From Diphasiastrum complanatum (Eukaryota; Streptophyta; Lycopodiopsida; Lycopodiales; Lycopodiaceae), in the NCBI GenBank assembly GCA_029204225.1, contig CM055093.1:17819041-17883040 (forward strand): a stretch of DNA of 64,000 nt, in the 5' to 3' direction. Below the pieces are notes generated by a model. It did no database searches and was not told the origin of the DNA. It saw only the letters and a program-made list of their open reading frames with translations. Positions 30,261 through 42,354 of this stretch are shown piece after piece. Each line of letters opens with the position of its first letter. Positions within the stretch are counted from its first letter, which is position 1. The translations under genes were made by a program, and so were the position numbers.

Positions 30261-32310
30261 GTGGTTCAGAATCAGGTAAGCACTCAGTTACTGATTCTAG
30301 TCAGTCCACCATCCCACAACGTGGAAGTCTTTTTTTTAAGACGTCAAGACAAGCACGAAGGCTCGTTCCGTTCAATGTTGTGAAGTCCAAAAGATCTATA
30401 TTTTTGAATGTAGCAGAGATTTCTGAAAGTTCAAAGGCTTCTACTGAAAACCAAGATAATGAAGTGGAAGAGAATCAACCCACACCTTTACAGGTATGGG
30501 TTCATTATCAATCCCTTTAGGTGCCAATGTCCCAAGTTTTTTATACAAAGCAGATTCCAAAGGGAACGAAATTTGTTGAAGTAATCTACAATAAAGTCAA
30601 GAAATGACGTCAATAACAATTACTAGAACTTTGTAAAATCTGTAGAGTTAGAAACTTAGTTTGATGTATTTTCTCCTATTTGCAAAAATTAACCTATGTT
30701 GGAAAATTCACTCAAGGATTGTTTCAAAGAAAAAAAATGATCAAAATTATTATCTTTGTTTGTTTGTAAGGCTTGATAGGAAAGGTTTTACTTACTTTTC
30801 AAAAACAACTGAATTTTGTCATTCAACTTTCAAGGTTGTCTATGCAATTGGAAATTCGAGACTTGCTCGTATTCACACGAGATTAAAAATGGATCCTAGT
30901 CTTCAAGGTTCTGTTCAAGGTCGGTGTGTTTCTCCGCACTCCTTCACTGCAAAAGCATGGTTGATGCATATTATAGACGTGCATGCTGAGAAACTTCCAA
31001 ATCACTATATTTTCAACTTCTAGACAATTTCTCGAAATTGGAAATATTCATGATGTACAAAGATTTTGCAATGTCAAAGAATGTTTAACATCTAAGTTAT
31101 TCTAATTTCATGAAACTATGGAAAAGAGATTTTGGCTCGGTAAAATTCCCGAAAAAGTCCAGAATGTCTGTATGTACGACTTGCGAGCAATTGAAGCACT
31201 CAGAGAACAAGCAAAATTTCCTCAAGAAAAAAGTATTTGACACATACTAAATCTTGTCATTTTTTTTCAACCACCCAGTTTGAATTTTTTTTTACTCACT
31301 TACTAAATCATTTTTGTGTGTAGACAACATTACAAAGTCACTTCAAATTCACAAATAGCAACAAACAACAGAAAGACAAAAGCTTGCCAAACATAGAAAA
31401 AAGTGTTTGGAGTTTTCTCAAAAGTATTTGGGTCTCGTAATCGATGAGAGGAACCAAAAGAAAACACTACTGCCACATTTTGTAAGGGTGCCAAAAAATC
31501 TAAACGAAGTGGATTTTATCCAAGTTCATTTGGTTGGAGCTCTTATATTCCACGACACCTTGCAATCTAACGTGTATTTCAATTATCCCAATGTTCAAAA
31601 TGATCCAAACTTGACCATTACTTTAATCCACAAAATAGTAGTTGAATTTGACAATAGTCTTCATGAGATTCATGGTTTACCATCTGAAGGAGTTTGTTTC
31701 TTACAAAATGTGCCCTCTTCTCAAGTTAAGCTTACACCTTTGTGCCATCTAACTTCTACCATGGAAGAGCAAAAGACTCAAACAGAACGTCGTCCATTTG
31801 ATCCATTTGTGGCTTTAAACTTTCTGGAAACGACCATTCAAGGAACATACCAATTTTTTGATGACTTTCGACATTGGTGGGTGAACTTTTTTGAAGAACA
31901 AAAGTTAAGTTTGCTTAACTTGGAAGATTCAAACTCCTCTGAGAAATTTCACTGGTTGTCCATGATGATTCTTCTCTCTTGTGATGGGATTCAAACCTCT
32001 CTTGTGATTTCGACCAATTAAGGTCTGTGATATTATTTAACATTAGTAAAGCCTTCTCCCCTTCTCAACATCCAATAGCTTGTATCATTTGAAAGTTAAA
32101 TGAGCATCCTTCTAAACCCATTATAAAAGAATGAGATAGTGCAGAGGTTTACGAGCAACCTCTGATTGTTAGAGGCCTCCCCAGGTCATGCTTCAAATTT
32201 AGGAAGTTAGGTCACCAAATTCAAGATTGTCCTATCCTTTATAAACCTTACCCATTCAAACCACTCCAATTGTTCATGAACGCCCAGCTAGCACCCCCCC
32301 CCCCCCCAAT
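30261..32310 (+). pseudogene. Unrecognised decayed ORF cluster, possible LINE remnant
   Basis: Open pieces lie on the plus strand at 30261-30520 (Ser-rich, ends NQPTPLQVWVHYQSL), 30661-31023 (GFTYFSKTTEFCHSTFKVVY, ARIHTRLKMDPSLQGSVQGR) and 31407-32021 (RVPKNLNEVDFIQVHLVGAL). They are separated by stops and frameshifts. Near 32177-32240 the text RSCFKFRKLGHQIQDC resembles a CCHC knuckle with the second Cys changed to Phe, of the type found in plant LINE ORF1 proteins. I do not recognise the upstream domains. The left end is cut by the LTR insertion at 30260. A run of 14 C lies at 32294-32307. A retroelement origin is likely but unproven. Confidence 0.35.
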
Positions 32311-34589
32311 CCCAAAAATACGACATCCTTGTAGATGATAATAACTAAAACTAGGATGATTTTTATTAGGTTACCTACAAGAAGAGACCCCTACCACAAA
32401 TAGAGAGAACCTTACTAATATCATCAAAGCCATCATGGGTGTCAACATAAACATATGGACTCCTCCCTCTCAATTTCTTCTTCTAAAAACTAGTAAGTTT
32501 GTGAATCTCAAAAGGCCTCTTCAACCTAGAAACTTCATAAAAATTTCAGCACAAACTTTGACATTCATGATTCAACTTTCAGCCCTTCTGAAATTCGTAC
32601 CCATCTTTAAACTATCAAATGTCATTTCAGATTTGAAGGTCAAATGGTTTTTCAAATCGTCACTGAAAAAAAGCATGACAGGCAGTCTAGACCGTCAAAC
32701 TGCAAGGCTGGTAGCGAGTACAGAGGTGCACCATGAGTAGGGCATGCATAACCCAAGAGTGATACTAAATGGTAAGGCTACACACTCGTTATTGTTGGAG
32801 AAATTGTTGTTGCAACCCAGATGGACCTACAGAAAGGTCTGCGAGAGTTACTTGTGAAGGAATAGTAAAAAAGAGGCCTCTGCGAGGTGCACCTAGCAGG
32901 GTGCATACCAAAGAGTGCGTGTCCTTCGCATTTGTCCCATAAGTATATAGGGGCTTTGCATTCACTTCTTAATAAGTAATTGGTGGTTGCACACTATATC
33001 CTATCCCTTCCTTGGTATAAATAACCCTTTGGAGATTAGGCAGATAAGCTGATAACCAAGCAGTGCTTGTGAAAAATCGACAAATACAAATAGCCCAATT
33101 GTCGAAATCCATGTTTTTCCACTTCACTTAAGATTTATAAGTTTTGTATACTGCTCAAAATCAGGTGGTTTTAGTTATAAATATGAGGTTTTAAGTTATT
33201 TAAACCTTTTATCTATTCCATAATAGGTTTGGGAGCTTTTTAAGAGCATTATAACTAAGGCATCCCACACCACGTGCATGTGTGCCCAGTTTCAACATTT
33301 GCTTATTTAACCCATAGAATCTATTTAGTTCTTCGAGGAGTCTTTGATTGATTATAAAAATAAGTGCTAATCATGCGAACTATTGTGAACACGAAGATTT
33401 ACAGTTTACTGACTCTGGAGTCTCCTCTCGCTCGCTCGCTCGCTCGCTCAGAGTGCTCTCTCTCTCACGCGCGCGCTCTTCATCTCTCAATGTTTTTCAG
33501 CGTATTAAAGCATTGCTGAATACGCGTCCTGCTCCTGCTTGATCGACACGTTTCATTCATAAAATGACTTCAAGCTGTAAAGGGCCAGCTCATTCAGGCA
33601 TGTCCTCCTAAACTTTTAAGTTGAATTTTTTGTTTTACAACCAGCAGTGGTACAAATTTCATCAGCACCTTCACTCACCTTCACTCGACATCGGATTCGC
33701 TTGATCGGTCCTGATCCCCTACAACTTGCCACAGGAGTGATTAGTGCGTTTCTTTCAATTCTGTTTCAAAGTTATATCCCTGCATGAAGATAGGTAAGAA
33801 CGTAATGTCCTCCAATTAGGATTCATGGAGTACGGCAATTGAACTCCAAACTCGAATTAAGAAACAAAACGGAGCTATCTCATACCGCTTCGCTCAAGTA
33901 CGTCAAACTAGCAACCTCTCAAATTTAAAAAATGTTTCGACTTCTAATAGAGCACTCGGGCATTTGTTCAATTGCAGACTTATCTTCAAGGAAAACATTC
34001 GCACGGCCGCGGGGGCTGAGGTGACATATGGACTTGGAATTCACTTTCTATGCGGTACTGTTCAAACCAACCTTAAAAAAGCCCACACGTTTATTATGAA
34101 ATCAGTAAAATGCTAAAATATAATCTTAAAATTTAAAATTTAGCATTAAAACTAACTGATTTTGAACCATTAAAGAACCTGAAGGTTGAAAATGAAACGA
34201 TAATTAAAGGTGAATTTCAACTATTGGCCTGTTTGTATTTGTCGACTTTTTGCAAGCACTGTAAATTCTGTGTAATCCGAGAATGGTGTCCATATTGAAC
34301 GAGATGCACTGTACAACAATTATCACGAACTAACGTGATATATGTCAAATCAATCATTAACAAGATGATGAAAAGCAAAATTGGAGGACGTATTCGGGAG
34401 CTTCTATGACAGGCCTCCACGAAATAAGTAGCTTCAAATTACTTGCTTCTTAGGTCCAACAGCCGCCATACTTCAAACGAATCTTCTAGTTTTTACATGC
34501 AAAGTTTCATGCTCTACGCGATTAGGCCAATACGTACAGGATTGTGCAAAATTTGTGTCATTTTGATTTTTCCATACATGGTGACTAAA
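32311..34589. other. No gene identified; CTCG/CT microsatellites
   Basis: There is no convincing ORF. Positions about 33425-33480 contain (CTCG)n, (CT)n and CGCGCG runs, giving an unusual GC-rich spot in AT-rich DNA. Short possible exons on the plus strand near 33560-33600 could not be supported. The last part is presumably the 3' flank of the HIPP gene. Confidence 0.4.
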
Positions 34590-35503
34590 CTACATGATGG
34601 AGCACGTGACATTGCTAGGATTCTCCTCGCTAAACATGTATGTTAAATCATTTGACGGATATGAATACAGTAATTTCTTTGAGTCCTCTCCAGCTTTTCC
34701 TGGGGCATCTTTCTTATCCGAGTCTTTCTTTCCAGACTCTTTTGAGCCACTTTCTTTCTTTTCCGAGTCTTTTTTATCGGCTTCTTTAGTTTCTTTTGGC
34801 TGCAACATTTGAACTTGCTTTCCGGTCTTCTTTACAGTCTTAAGCACGTTCTGAGGATTGATTTTCCCCGACAGAGTCACCTTTTTCTCCTTCAAGTCAT
34901 AGTTGATACTCTCCACACCTGCAAATAGATAACGGACAGTCTAGCTTCAACAACTGTTTATCTTGTAGACAAATTTCTTAGGAGTTATGAGAAAACACAA
35001 AAAGCTGATGGAATAGGAACATAGACAATAATACTTACCGTCTATCTTAGTTATTGCTCTCTGGATTTTTCGTAAACACTCATTGCAGTGAATCTCAACC
35101 TTCAGCACAACAGTCTGCAATTACCACGTTATATTACAATCAGTAAGCGTGGTCCTCCTTAATACTGCAAAATTCTTTTTAGGATATTCAACGGCCTCTT
35201 GAGAGGCAACCTTGATAAAAAAAAGTTGCAATAGCTATAGCTGTATCACAAGAAAATTATCTACATTGTTGAATGCTATCAAGTCATGAGCCCTCTACTC
35301 TAACGAACATGCATATGAAGTAAATTTAAAACGCAGTAGTGAAGATCAAAGGAGCAGAACAAGGTAATATGGAAGATGGATTTCTAAATTTATGTTACAT
35401 AGTATTTAGTGACGTCGAGACTGATGGAAATAAGAGCGGAAAACTATGAAAAAAGAGGCTATACCTCCGACTTCTTCTCCGATTTCGTCTCCTCCTTCGC
35501 CAT
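34590..35503 (-). CDS. Heavy-metal-associated isoprenylated plant protein (HIPP), three exons
   Basis: Exons on the minus strand are 35503-35465 (13 codons, MAKEETKSEKKSE), 35114-35039 and 34918-34590, joined by GT-AG introns of 350 and 120 bp (donors GTATAG and GTAAGT, acceptors TTGCAG). The product is 147 residues. An HMA fold spans about 14-78: LKVEIHCNECLRKIQRAI carries the metal-binding CxxC (Cys23, Cys26), then IDGVESINYDLKEKKVTLSG. A Lys/Glu/Ser-rich linker follows, and the C-terminus is ENPSNVTCSIM, whose last four residues form a CaaX box (Cys144-Met147) predicting farnesylation. HIPPs are known plant metallochaperone-like membrane-anchored proteins. It is the only clear host gene here, flanked by transposon debris; expression is not testable from sequence. 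Confidence 0.9.
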
Positions 35504-36118
35504 ACTATGCCGATAACCAGACCTGTAGCGTAACACTTTAGATTCTCAAGCAGATGCTGCAAGCTGCTGTACACGTATAATATGTGCTCGTCAGCTAACA
35601 ATTCCCCGCAGCTGTTAACTTAGCTTTATGCACAGCTACTGCTCGAGAAACAGCACCATAAAAGTGCAACCAGACCGAGACGGTAGTGGATCTGAAAAAG
35701 GGAAACAGGAATGTCTGATGATTCTTACAATAATTTGCAGCACCATTCTGAAATGCATGGGACAGATATATGGGGCAATCTTTCCACTCGCGTTCGTAGA
35801 TGGGCGTCTGGTATCCGAATGAGAAATTGCCAGACAGCATCCAACATTGACACGGCAAGCCAAAGGCAAGCAAACCAGAGGAGAACAAGATGCTTCTGGA
35901 ATCTGGAACGCGCTGACCTGGTCCGTGCTCGACACGCCACTTCATGCTACTACGACTTCCTACGTATATCTGTTGGGGCGGGGCGGGCGGGGGAAGTCCC
36001 TGCCTGAGGGCATTTCTTGTTGGGAGGGCCCTTGCCGAGGGCGGAACCCGAGGGTAGGCCCCGACCAACAAGGAAGTCTCGAGTGTTTCGGGCCTTCCCC
36101 TACGTAATATCATTGTGC

Positions 36119-36152
<34 letters not shown>

Positions 36153-36300
36153 CCATTTTTTGGTCGTACGGTACGGCCGTACGACCATACGCGTGGACCA
36201 GATTTTTTTTTTTCCGATTTTTTGACGTTTTTTTTTTTCAAATTTTTTTACTTTTGTGGAGGAATGTGGATGTGGACAGCCAATGACGGGCTGCCACATA
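35504..36300. other. HIPP upstream region with GC-rich hairpin and poly-T
   Basis: Probable 5' flank of the HIPP gene. ORFs here overlap on both strands and look non-coding. Positions about 35990-36105 form an imperfect GC-rich hairpin (CTTGTTGG / CCAACAAG, GGGGAAG / CTTCCCC, inner GCCCTTGCCGAGGGC). A run of about 30 T follows (36123-36152), then a short CGTACGGTACGGCCGTACG palindromic patch (about 36165-36185). Confidence 0.5.
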
Positions 36301-36302
36301 GC

Positions 36303-36420
36303 ACATGCACATTTCACCGGAGAGAGGAGAGAGAACGTGCATTCCACCGGAGAGAGAACATGAATTCCACCGGAGAGAGAGAGAGAAAGTGAAATCCACC
36401 GGAGAGAGGAGAGAGAATGA
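36303..36420 (+). repeat. CACCGGAGAGAG short repeats
   Basis: Four units of about 25-32 bp each start with CACCGGAGAGAG and continue with GA-rich sequence and an AATTCCA/AATCCA linker. Possibly derived from a GA microsatellite. Confidence 0.7.
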
Positions 36421-36859
36421 CAGATTACTAAGAGAGAAAAAATTGGATGGACATTATGCTCCTGGAGGTGGTCCCAAAATACAAAGGACACCTGAGCACA
36501 AGGCATTACGTTACTCTACTACATTCTGGTAAAGTCTTATATTAAATTTTACATTAGGTTAAATAACTGAAATCTAAACAAGCCGATTTGATATATCCCA
36601 AGAAGCTTTGCCTTAGGCAACGCAATGCAAGCGGTGCTAAAATTTTTTAAACATAAAAAGCAAAGATCACATTTTAGTTTTTAATGCATCATTCATCCGG
36701 TTAAAAGATTCATAACTTATCTATTAACAAATCATCACAATAGCTTACCAATAAATATATTGTGTTAAACTTAAAAAAGATTCTCTCGATTTTTTCAAAG
36801 TAAAATGAAACTTCATTCCATAGCAAACAAGGTGATCTTTTAAGTATTATGGAAGGTCC
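36421..36859. other. No gene seen
   Basis: AT-rich DNA between the GA-type repeats and the hairpin element; nothing recognised. Confidence 0.5.
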
Positions 36860-36984
36860 CGGGCAGAGGACATTTTGCCGGGTAAGAATTTCCAGAACCT
36901 TTTAGGTCGCTTGGTCGCAAGGCTCGGAGGGGCCGAGCCTACAAAGTTCTGGAAATCTTTACCGGGCATAATGTCCTCTGCCCG
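36860..36984. mobile_element. MITE-like hairpin, 125 bp
   Basis: Arms of about 38 bp (36860-36897 and 36946-36984) are inverted copies: CGGGCAGAGGACATTTTGCC and its partner with a few mismatches. The centre holds a small GGCTCGG / CCGAGCC hairpin. A MITE is plausible; target-site duplication was not identified. Confidence 0.65.
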
Positions 36985-38550
36985 ACACATTCGATTGCGT
37001 AATGGATACCTTGACTTTTTTCACATGTACATTATGAAAGCGTAATAAGCAGTTTGACTTTGATTGACCACTCTAGAAGTGCCATGTGGCAGCCAAATGG
37101 ACGTGCAGGGTGGAAAGAGCAACGCCTACCTTTGGAAAAAAGTACATGTATATTCTGCTTTTAATATGTTTAAAAAGGGGCATAATAGTCACAAAGTGTC
37201 CATCACGTACAAGGGAGTTAAAAGAGTGGTAAAAAACCAAAAAAGAAAAAATTACACTATTTTGTATTTTTCTGAGTCCACAGGTTATTACACTTGCAAA
37301 ACCCAATTCTTGTCAATGATAAAATTTTGACGTTTCAAGTTTTTTCAAGTACAAAGAAAAAGAATTAAGGTTTCTATGATCGCAAGTTCACTAAACAAGC
37401 TCAATTCCATATCTACGAGCTGGCCATGAAAGTGAAATATTATTTCAAAAGTTGGAGAATTAAAAAAAAAATTCTCGTCTTAAATTGATTTTCAAAAATA
37501 GTTTTCGTTTGAAGGTCACCATGCAGCAACACATCATCTTTAATCAAAATGAAAGATTATTTCAAATGTTGGAGAGTAAATTTTTTTTTGCCATGCAGCG
37601 ACACATCATCTTTAAGCATATGATTACAAGCACCACTTTGATGCAAATCTAAAAGTCCCTTCCACAAAAGGTATATTTGCATTGCTAGGTACTTAGCCAT
37701 AAAAGTCTACGATCAATTTTTTAGGCGAGGCTCGGAGGGACCGAGCCTAAAAAAGTTTGGAAAGCCAAATAGGGCAGAATGTCCTCTGCTCGGCACATTC
37801 CATTGCGTAATGGATACCTTGACTTTTTTTACATGTACATTATGAGGCGTAATAAGCAGTTTGACTTTGACTAACCACTAGAAGTGCCATGTGGCGGCCA
37901 TACGTACACGTTGGGTAGAAACACCAACGCCTACTTTTGGAAAAAAGTACATGTATATTCTACGTTTTAATATGTTAAAAAAAGGGGCATAACAGTCACA
38001 AGGTATCAAGGGAGTCCGAGAGTGGCAAAAACCAAGAAAGAAAAAATTACACCATCTTGTATTTTTCCGAGCCCACAGGTTATTACACTTGCAAAACCCA
38101 ATTCTTAGCAATGATAAATTTTGACAATTGAGGTTTTTTCAATCACAAAGAAAAAAAAATAAGGTTTTAAATCACAAGTTCATTCCACACCAAACAAGCT
38201 CAATTCTATATCAACACTACGAGCTATCCATGAAAGTGATATATCACTTCAAATGTTGGAGAATTAAAAAAAAAATATCTCTTCTTAAAATAATTTTCAA
38301 AAATAGTTTTCTTTTGAAGGTCACCATGATCATTAATCAAAATGAAAGATTATTTCAAATTTTGGAAAATAAAATAAAAAAGCTCTTAAATTAATTTTCA
38401 AAAATAGTTTTCTTTTGACCATGTAGCGACACATCATCTTTAAGCATATGATTACTATACCACCACTTTGTTGAAAATCTAATTAAAGTCCCTTCCACAA
38501 AAGGTATATTTGCATTGCTAGGTATTTAGCCATAGAAGTCTACAATCAAT
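36921..38550 (+). repeat. 808-bp tandem duplication
   Basis: Unit A (36921-37728) and unit B (37729-38550) are direct copies with many small differences. Shared landmarks are GGCTCGGAGG at each start, CGTAATGGATACCTTGAC, AAAAGTACATGTATATTC and ACAAAAGGTATATTTGCATT. Both start in the middle of the hairpin element, so unit B carries only its right half. No coding sequence is supported. Confidence 0.85.
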
Positions 38551-41500
38551 AAATTCACATGGCACATGTAGACACTTTTTTGTTTTGTTGGTAAAATTAA
38601 AAAAATGATTGATTCACTAATTAGTTGATATAAAGTAAAGCATGATGCCAACAATAAAAAAATGCAACACATTTTGCATTTGTGGCGGGTGAGAGTAAGT
38701 AGAATATTCGATTGTCCAATTACATAAGAAAATGGTCTTCCTTGAGATCTTTATGGTGGTTCAAGGGATTGTTGAAGTTTCACCCTGACAAGCTCACCGT
38801 AAATTTTCAGATGTTTCTTATTGCCATGAAAAGATCATTATCCCATACATGAGTGTGATTAGCAATTTTATTTCAATCACCAAAAGGCTGTAAAAAAAAA
38901 TCTCTTTTGAGGTTATATGTCATCATTTATATCATCATTTTTTATGTACACAAAAAGCCCATGAGCACAAAGGAGATTATATAAAGCACAAGTTTTGGAA
39001 TGTAAGGAACAATATTATTATAAAGCCCTTGAATGCAATGACAATTGTTTTGGGACTTTGACTTAAAAAGGATTAACGTTTTCTAGTATTTTTTAAATCG
39101 ACTATTTTTAGTTTAAAATCATGGACTTGATTTTCGATAAGATCACTACGCAATTTAGGTCATGCGTCTTTTTTTTTTTTTTTTTTAAAATGCAAAATCT
39201 ATCTTCATTTTCAATCATTATTCTTCAAAATTTATTAATTTGATATTTTAATATTTTAGTTTTAAATTTGATATCATATTTTGATTATTTTTTTATCTAC
39301 AATTTTTTATTTTAACTTTCTATCATTTCTAGTTCTTATTTTGTTATATTTTATTTACTAGTTTTTTTATTTTGAGTTTTTTATTTTTTGATTTTTTGTT
39401 TTATGTTTCTTCATTGATATTTAGTCTTCTAATTTCCAAATATATAATTTTAATGAGTTAATTTGTATTTTAAGTTTATAAAATTTTAAAACTCATAATT
39501 TAATCTTTGAAATAACAAAACAACACTTTTAGATAATACCTCTAATTTAGAAGTGTGATTTAGGTGGCTTTAAAAAAGAAACATTAAAATAAATCTAAAA
39601 CTAAAAGATAAATTAAACAATAAAAATTAAAAACTAAAAAAATGTTAAAAAATAGAAAAACAATGAGCTCAAAAATTCAAAATTTTAATATATTTTTAAT
39701 GTTTTTCTTAAAGACGAGTTAGAAATATTGTAGATAGATTCAAACAGTAAAAAAAACTCGCAACAAAAACATTATGCCTTGTTTTTATAATATACTTGAT
39801 TTTGAATTTTGTGTTTTTCAATTCATAGCTTAGGAATTTAAAATTGAAACTCAAAAAATATTTACCAATAAGAATTTTAAAAATTTAAAATACAAAATTT
39901 AAAACATAAAAAATATAAAATCGAGACTTAAAATCTTTAAAGCTTAAAATTTAAATAATACTAAACATCTAGAAAAATAAAAAAATTGATGAAAACTTAA
40001 GATTCAAAATTTATATCTGAATATTAAAAATAGTTTTAGAATTTTGTATTATTAAAAAAACTACACTAAAAAATTTCAAACAATTAAAGAAATGAATTCA
40101 AACTTTAAACTTAAAATTTTGATATCAATAATAATTTTTTTTTACATTAAATATGAAATTTTCTCAAATTAAACATAGAATGATTATTGCAATTTTTCAA
40201 AAAACAAAAATTCAAACTGTTTTTTTTTTATCTTGTATACATTTTCAAACACAATCAACTTGAATTATTGATTTTCTTATTATTGTAATTATGTTTAGCT
40301 AAATTAAATATTTTTATTTTATATTCTTTTAAACAAATAAGTTCATCTTAGAGTTTAACTTGCTTAAAACCTTCATTTATTTTTAAAATTTAAAGTATCA
40401 AAGTTTAAAAACTTAAAAATATCATACAAATTTTTAATTCACTAATCTGTTCACGATTGAATGTATTTAGTAGAACAAATTTGGAAATGAAAAATAAAAT
40501 CATTAGGTTATATGTGTTTTTCTTTTCATATTTATACATTTTAATAAAATAAAATTCCTAAATTTTTTTTATAATATTTGTAAATTAAGCACTCAAAATT
40601 TCAAAAAAAGAATGGATGTCTAGGCCATTTCTATTTTTTGGGGTCACTATGTTCTTGAACTCCCAACATAAAGGAACTCATAGATGACACTTGTCCAAAA
40701 AGAGTCATCATACAAGATTCTTCACTATTATTACAACATGTGAAGACTTCTTTAGTTTTTGTCTCCCACCATAGGAAACCATTACGTGAGTTTTGAGCTC
40801 CAAAAGGACCCTATAAGAATTCGTGCAAAGATCTCTTTTGTATTAGTAAAATATTATAACATTATTTTCAACTAATACCTTTGACTTGCCATAATTTTTT
40901 AGCTGAAGCTGAGAAGTATGTCATGTAAGATATCATTGGAAAGCGTTCATCGAGCGCTTTCTATTGCACCAACTTTCGCTGAAATCAGACTTACCGCTAA
41001 AAAGTTATGCCATTTTTAATGTGGATTCCAAAAGTTACGTTACGTAGAAGCCTAATATAAGTATTTTTATTGGTCTACATGGCAACGCAAATGAGAAAAA
41101 AAATAAAAAGGCATCTTTTACAAAGGCCCTCTTTAGGCCCATATTTTCTCTAATGTAGTCAACATTGCGTAAAAGTTGGAGTGTCAAGCTATACACTTAT
41201 GGGCCATTATCCGTTATCTTTAGGCTAAATATATGATATGTTATCAAAGCTAGTGGGCCTAGTTTTGTAAGAGATAATTTCTTGCCACAATGACGTATGC
41301 TCAAACCATACATAATGCAACGTTGACATCTTGGAGCCTTTGAATCCCACACCTGATACTGGTTGTTATATATAGTATTTGTTTGCAAAAGGCAAGAATT
41401 AATAGGCTCGTGACTTATTCAACATAGACTTTTTTTTCTCAACCTACCAAAAATTTATTGGTAGACTTAATAGCTTGTGGTAGCTTTTTATCAATTTTTA

Positions 41501-42354
41501 TGGCTTATTGACAAATAGTGGACATCACGTTTTCACCCCAAATCACTCGACCAATATTTGACATTTGCTCTACTTGCTGGAAGTTAGAAGCTGATTGAAA
41601 ATCCATGGCAAAAAAGATAGTGACAACAAATTTCTTCTAGGACTAAAATTGTTGTCTGAGCCAAACATTTTGAAATTTTATGAGAATTGATTTGAAACAT
41701 CTTTATGGAATATAATTTACTTGTGAAATACCTTTATGAAAGGTTTATCATATGCCAAAAAAAACAAGATCATATTGCTTTGGTCACTCACGTTTTGGTC
41801 ACCTTAAATTGTTTTTTACACTTCTATGAAAAAATTGGTAACTCCATGCACATATGTGTACCACTAATCTAGGGTCATTGCACTATCTTGGGCCAATTTA
41901 GAGAAATTTCATTTTTAGATTTGAATTTTTTCAAGAAGTAGAGTAAACTTTCTATTCAAGACAAAAAAATATAGACTCAAATTGGGTCATGGCATAGTCT
42001 TTCGTCTAGTTGTCTTTGGGAAATAAGTTTAAGGTATTTGGGAGACTTGTAGAACATATCCAATAATTAGGAATTAGTCCTGACACACAACTACATGTAG
42101 TTGAGCCTTTTTTAATTAACAATTAAGCCAATTTCCATTTTTTTGTTATAAACAATGTATGCTAGCTTCAAAATTCTCATCATGAATCACTAAACTACTT
42201 AAAAGCTCCAAGTTGGTAGCTGAAGATTAATCAATTTTCACCTTGGCTGATAATAAATAATTGTGTTTTGAGAGAAAAATACAATGTGAATGGGGTTTAG
42301 GGAGAGAATGAGAGGGGTAGATTATGGATATAGTCTAAGAGAGCAAGAGGTAAT
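38551..42354. other. Gene-free, extremely AT-rich block
   Basis: No gene is seen. About 39100-40620 is dominated by poly-A/T runs and AAAATTTAAA-type words, with a 17-T run near 39170. From 40620 the composition becomes more ordinary but still lacks coding sequence. A short spot near 40900-41050 is less AT-rich. The block ends where a Copia integrase fragment begins. Confidence 0.6.

Noticed and set aside
33348-33542. Possible host exon near the CTCG microsatellite
   Set aside because: The ORF is made of simple-sequence DNA and has no supported splice sites.
36017-36286. Plus-strand ORF with a poly-Phe run
   Set aside because: Produced by the poly-T tract; not a gene.
35595-36506. 303-codon minus-strand ORF upstream of HIPP
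   Set aside because: It runs through poly-A/T, a GC hairpin and GA repeats, overlaps several other-strand ORFs and shows no domain; judged chance.
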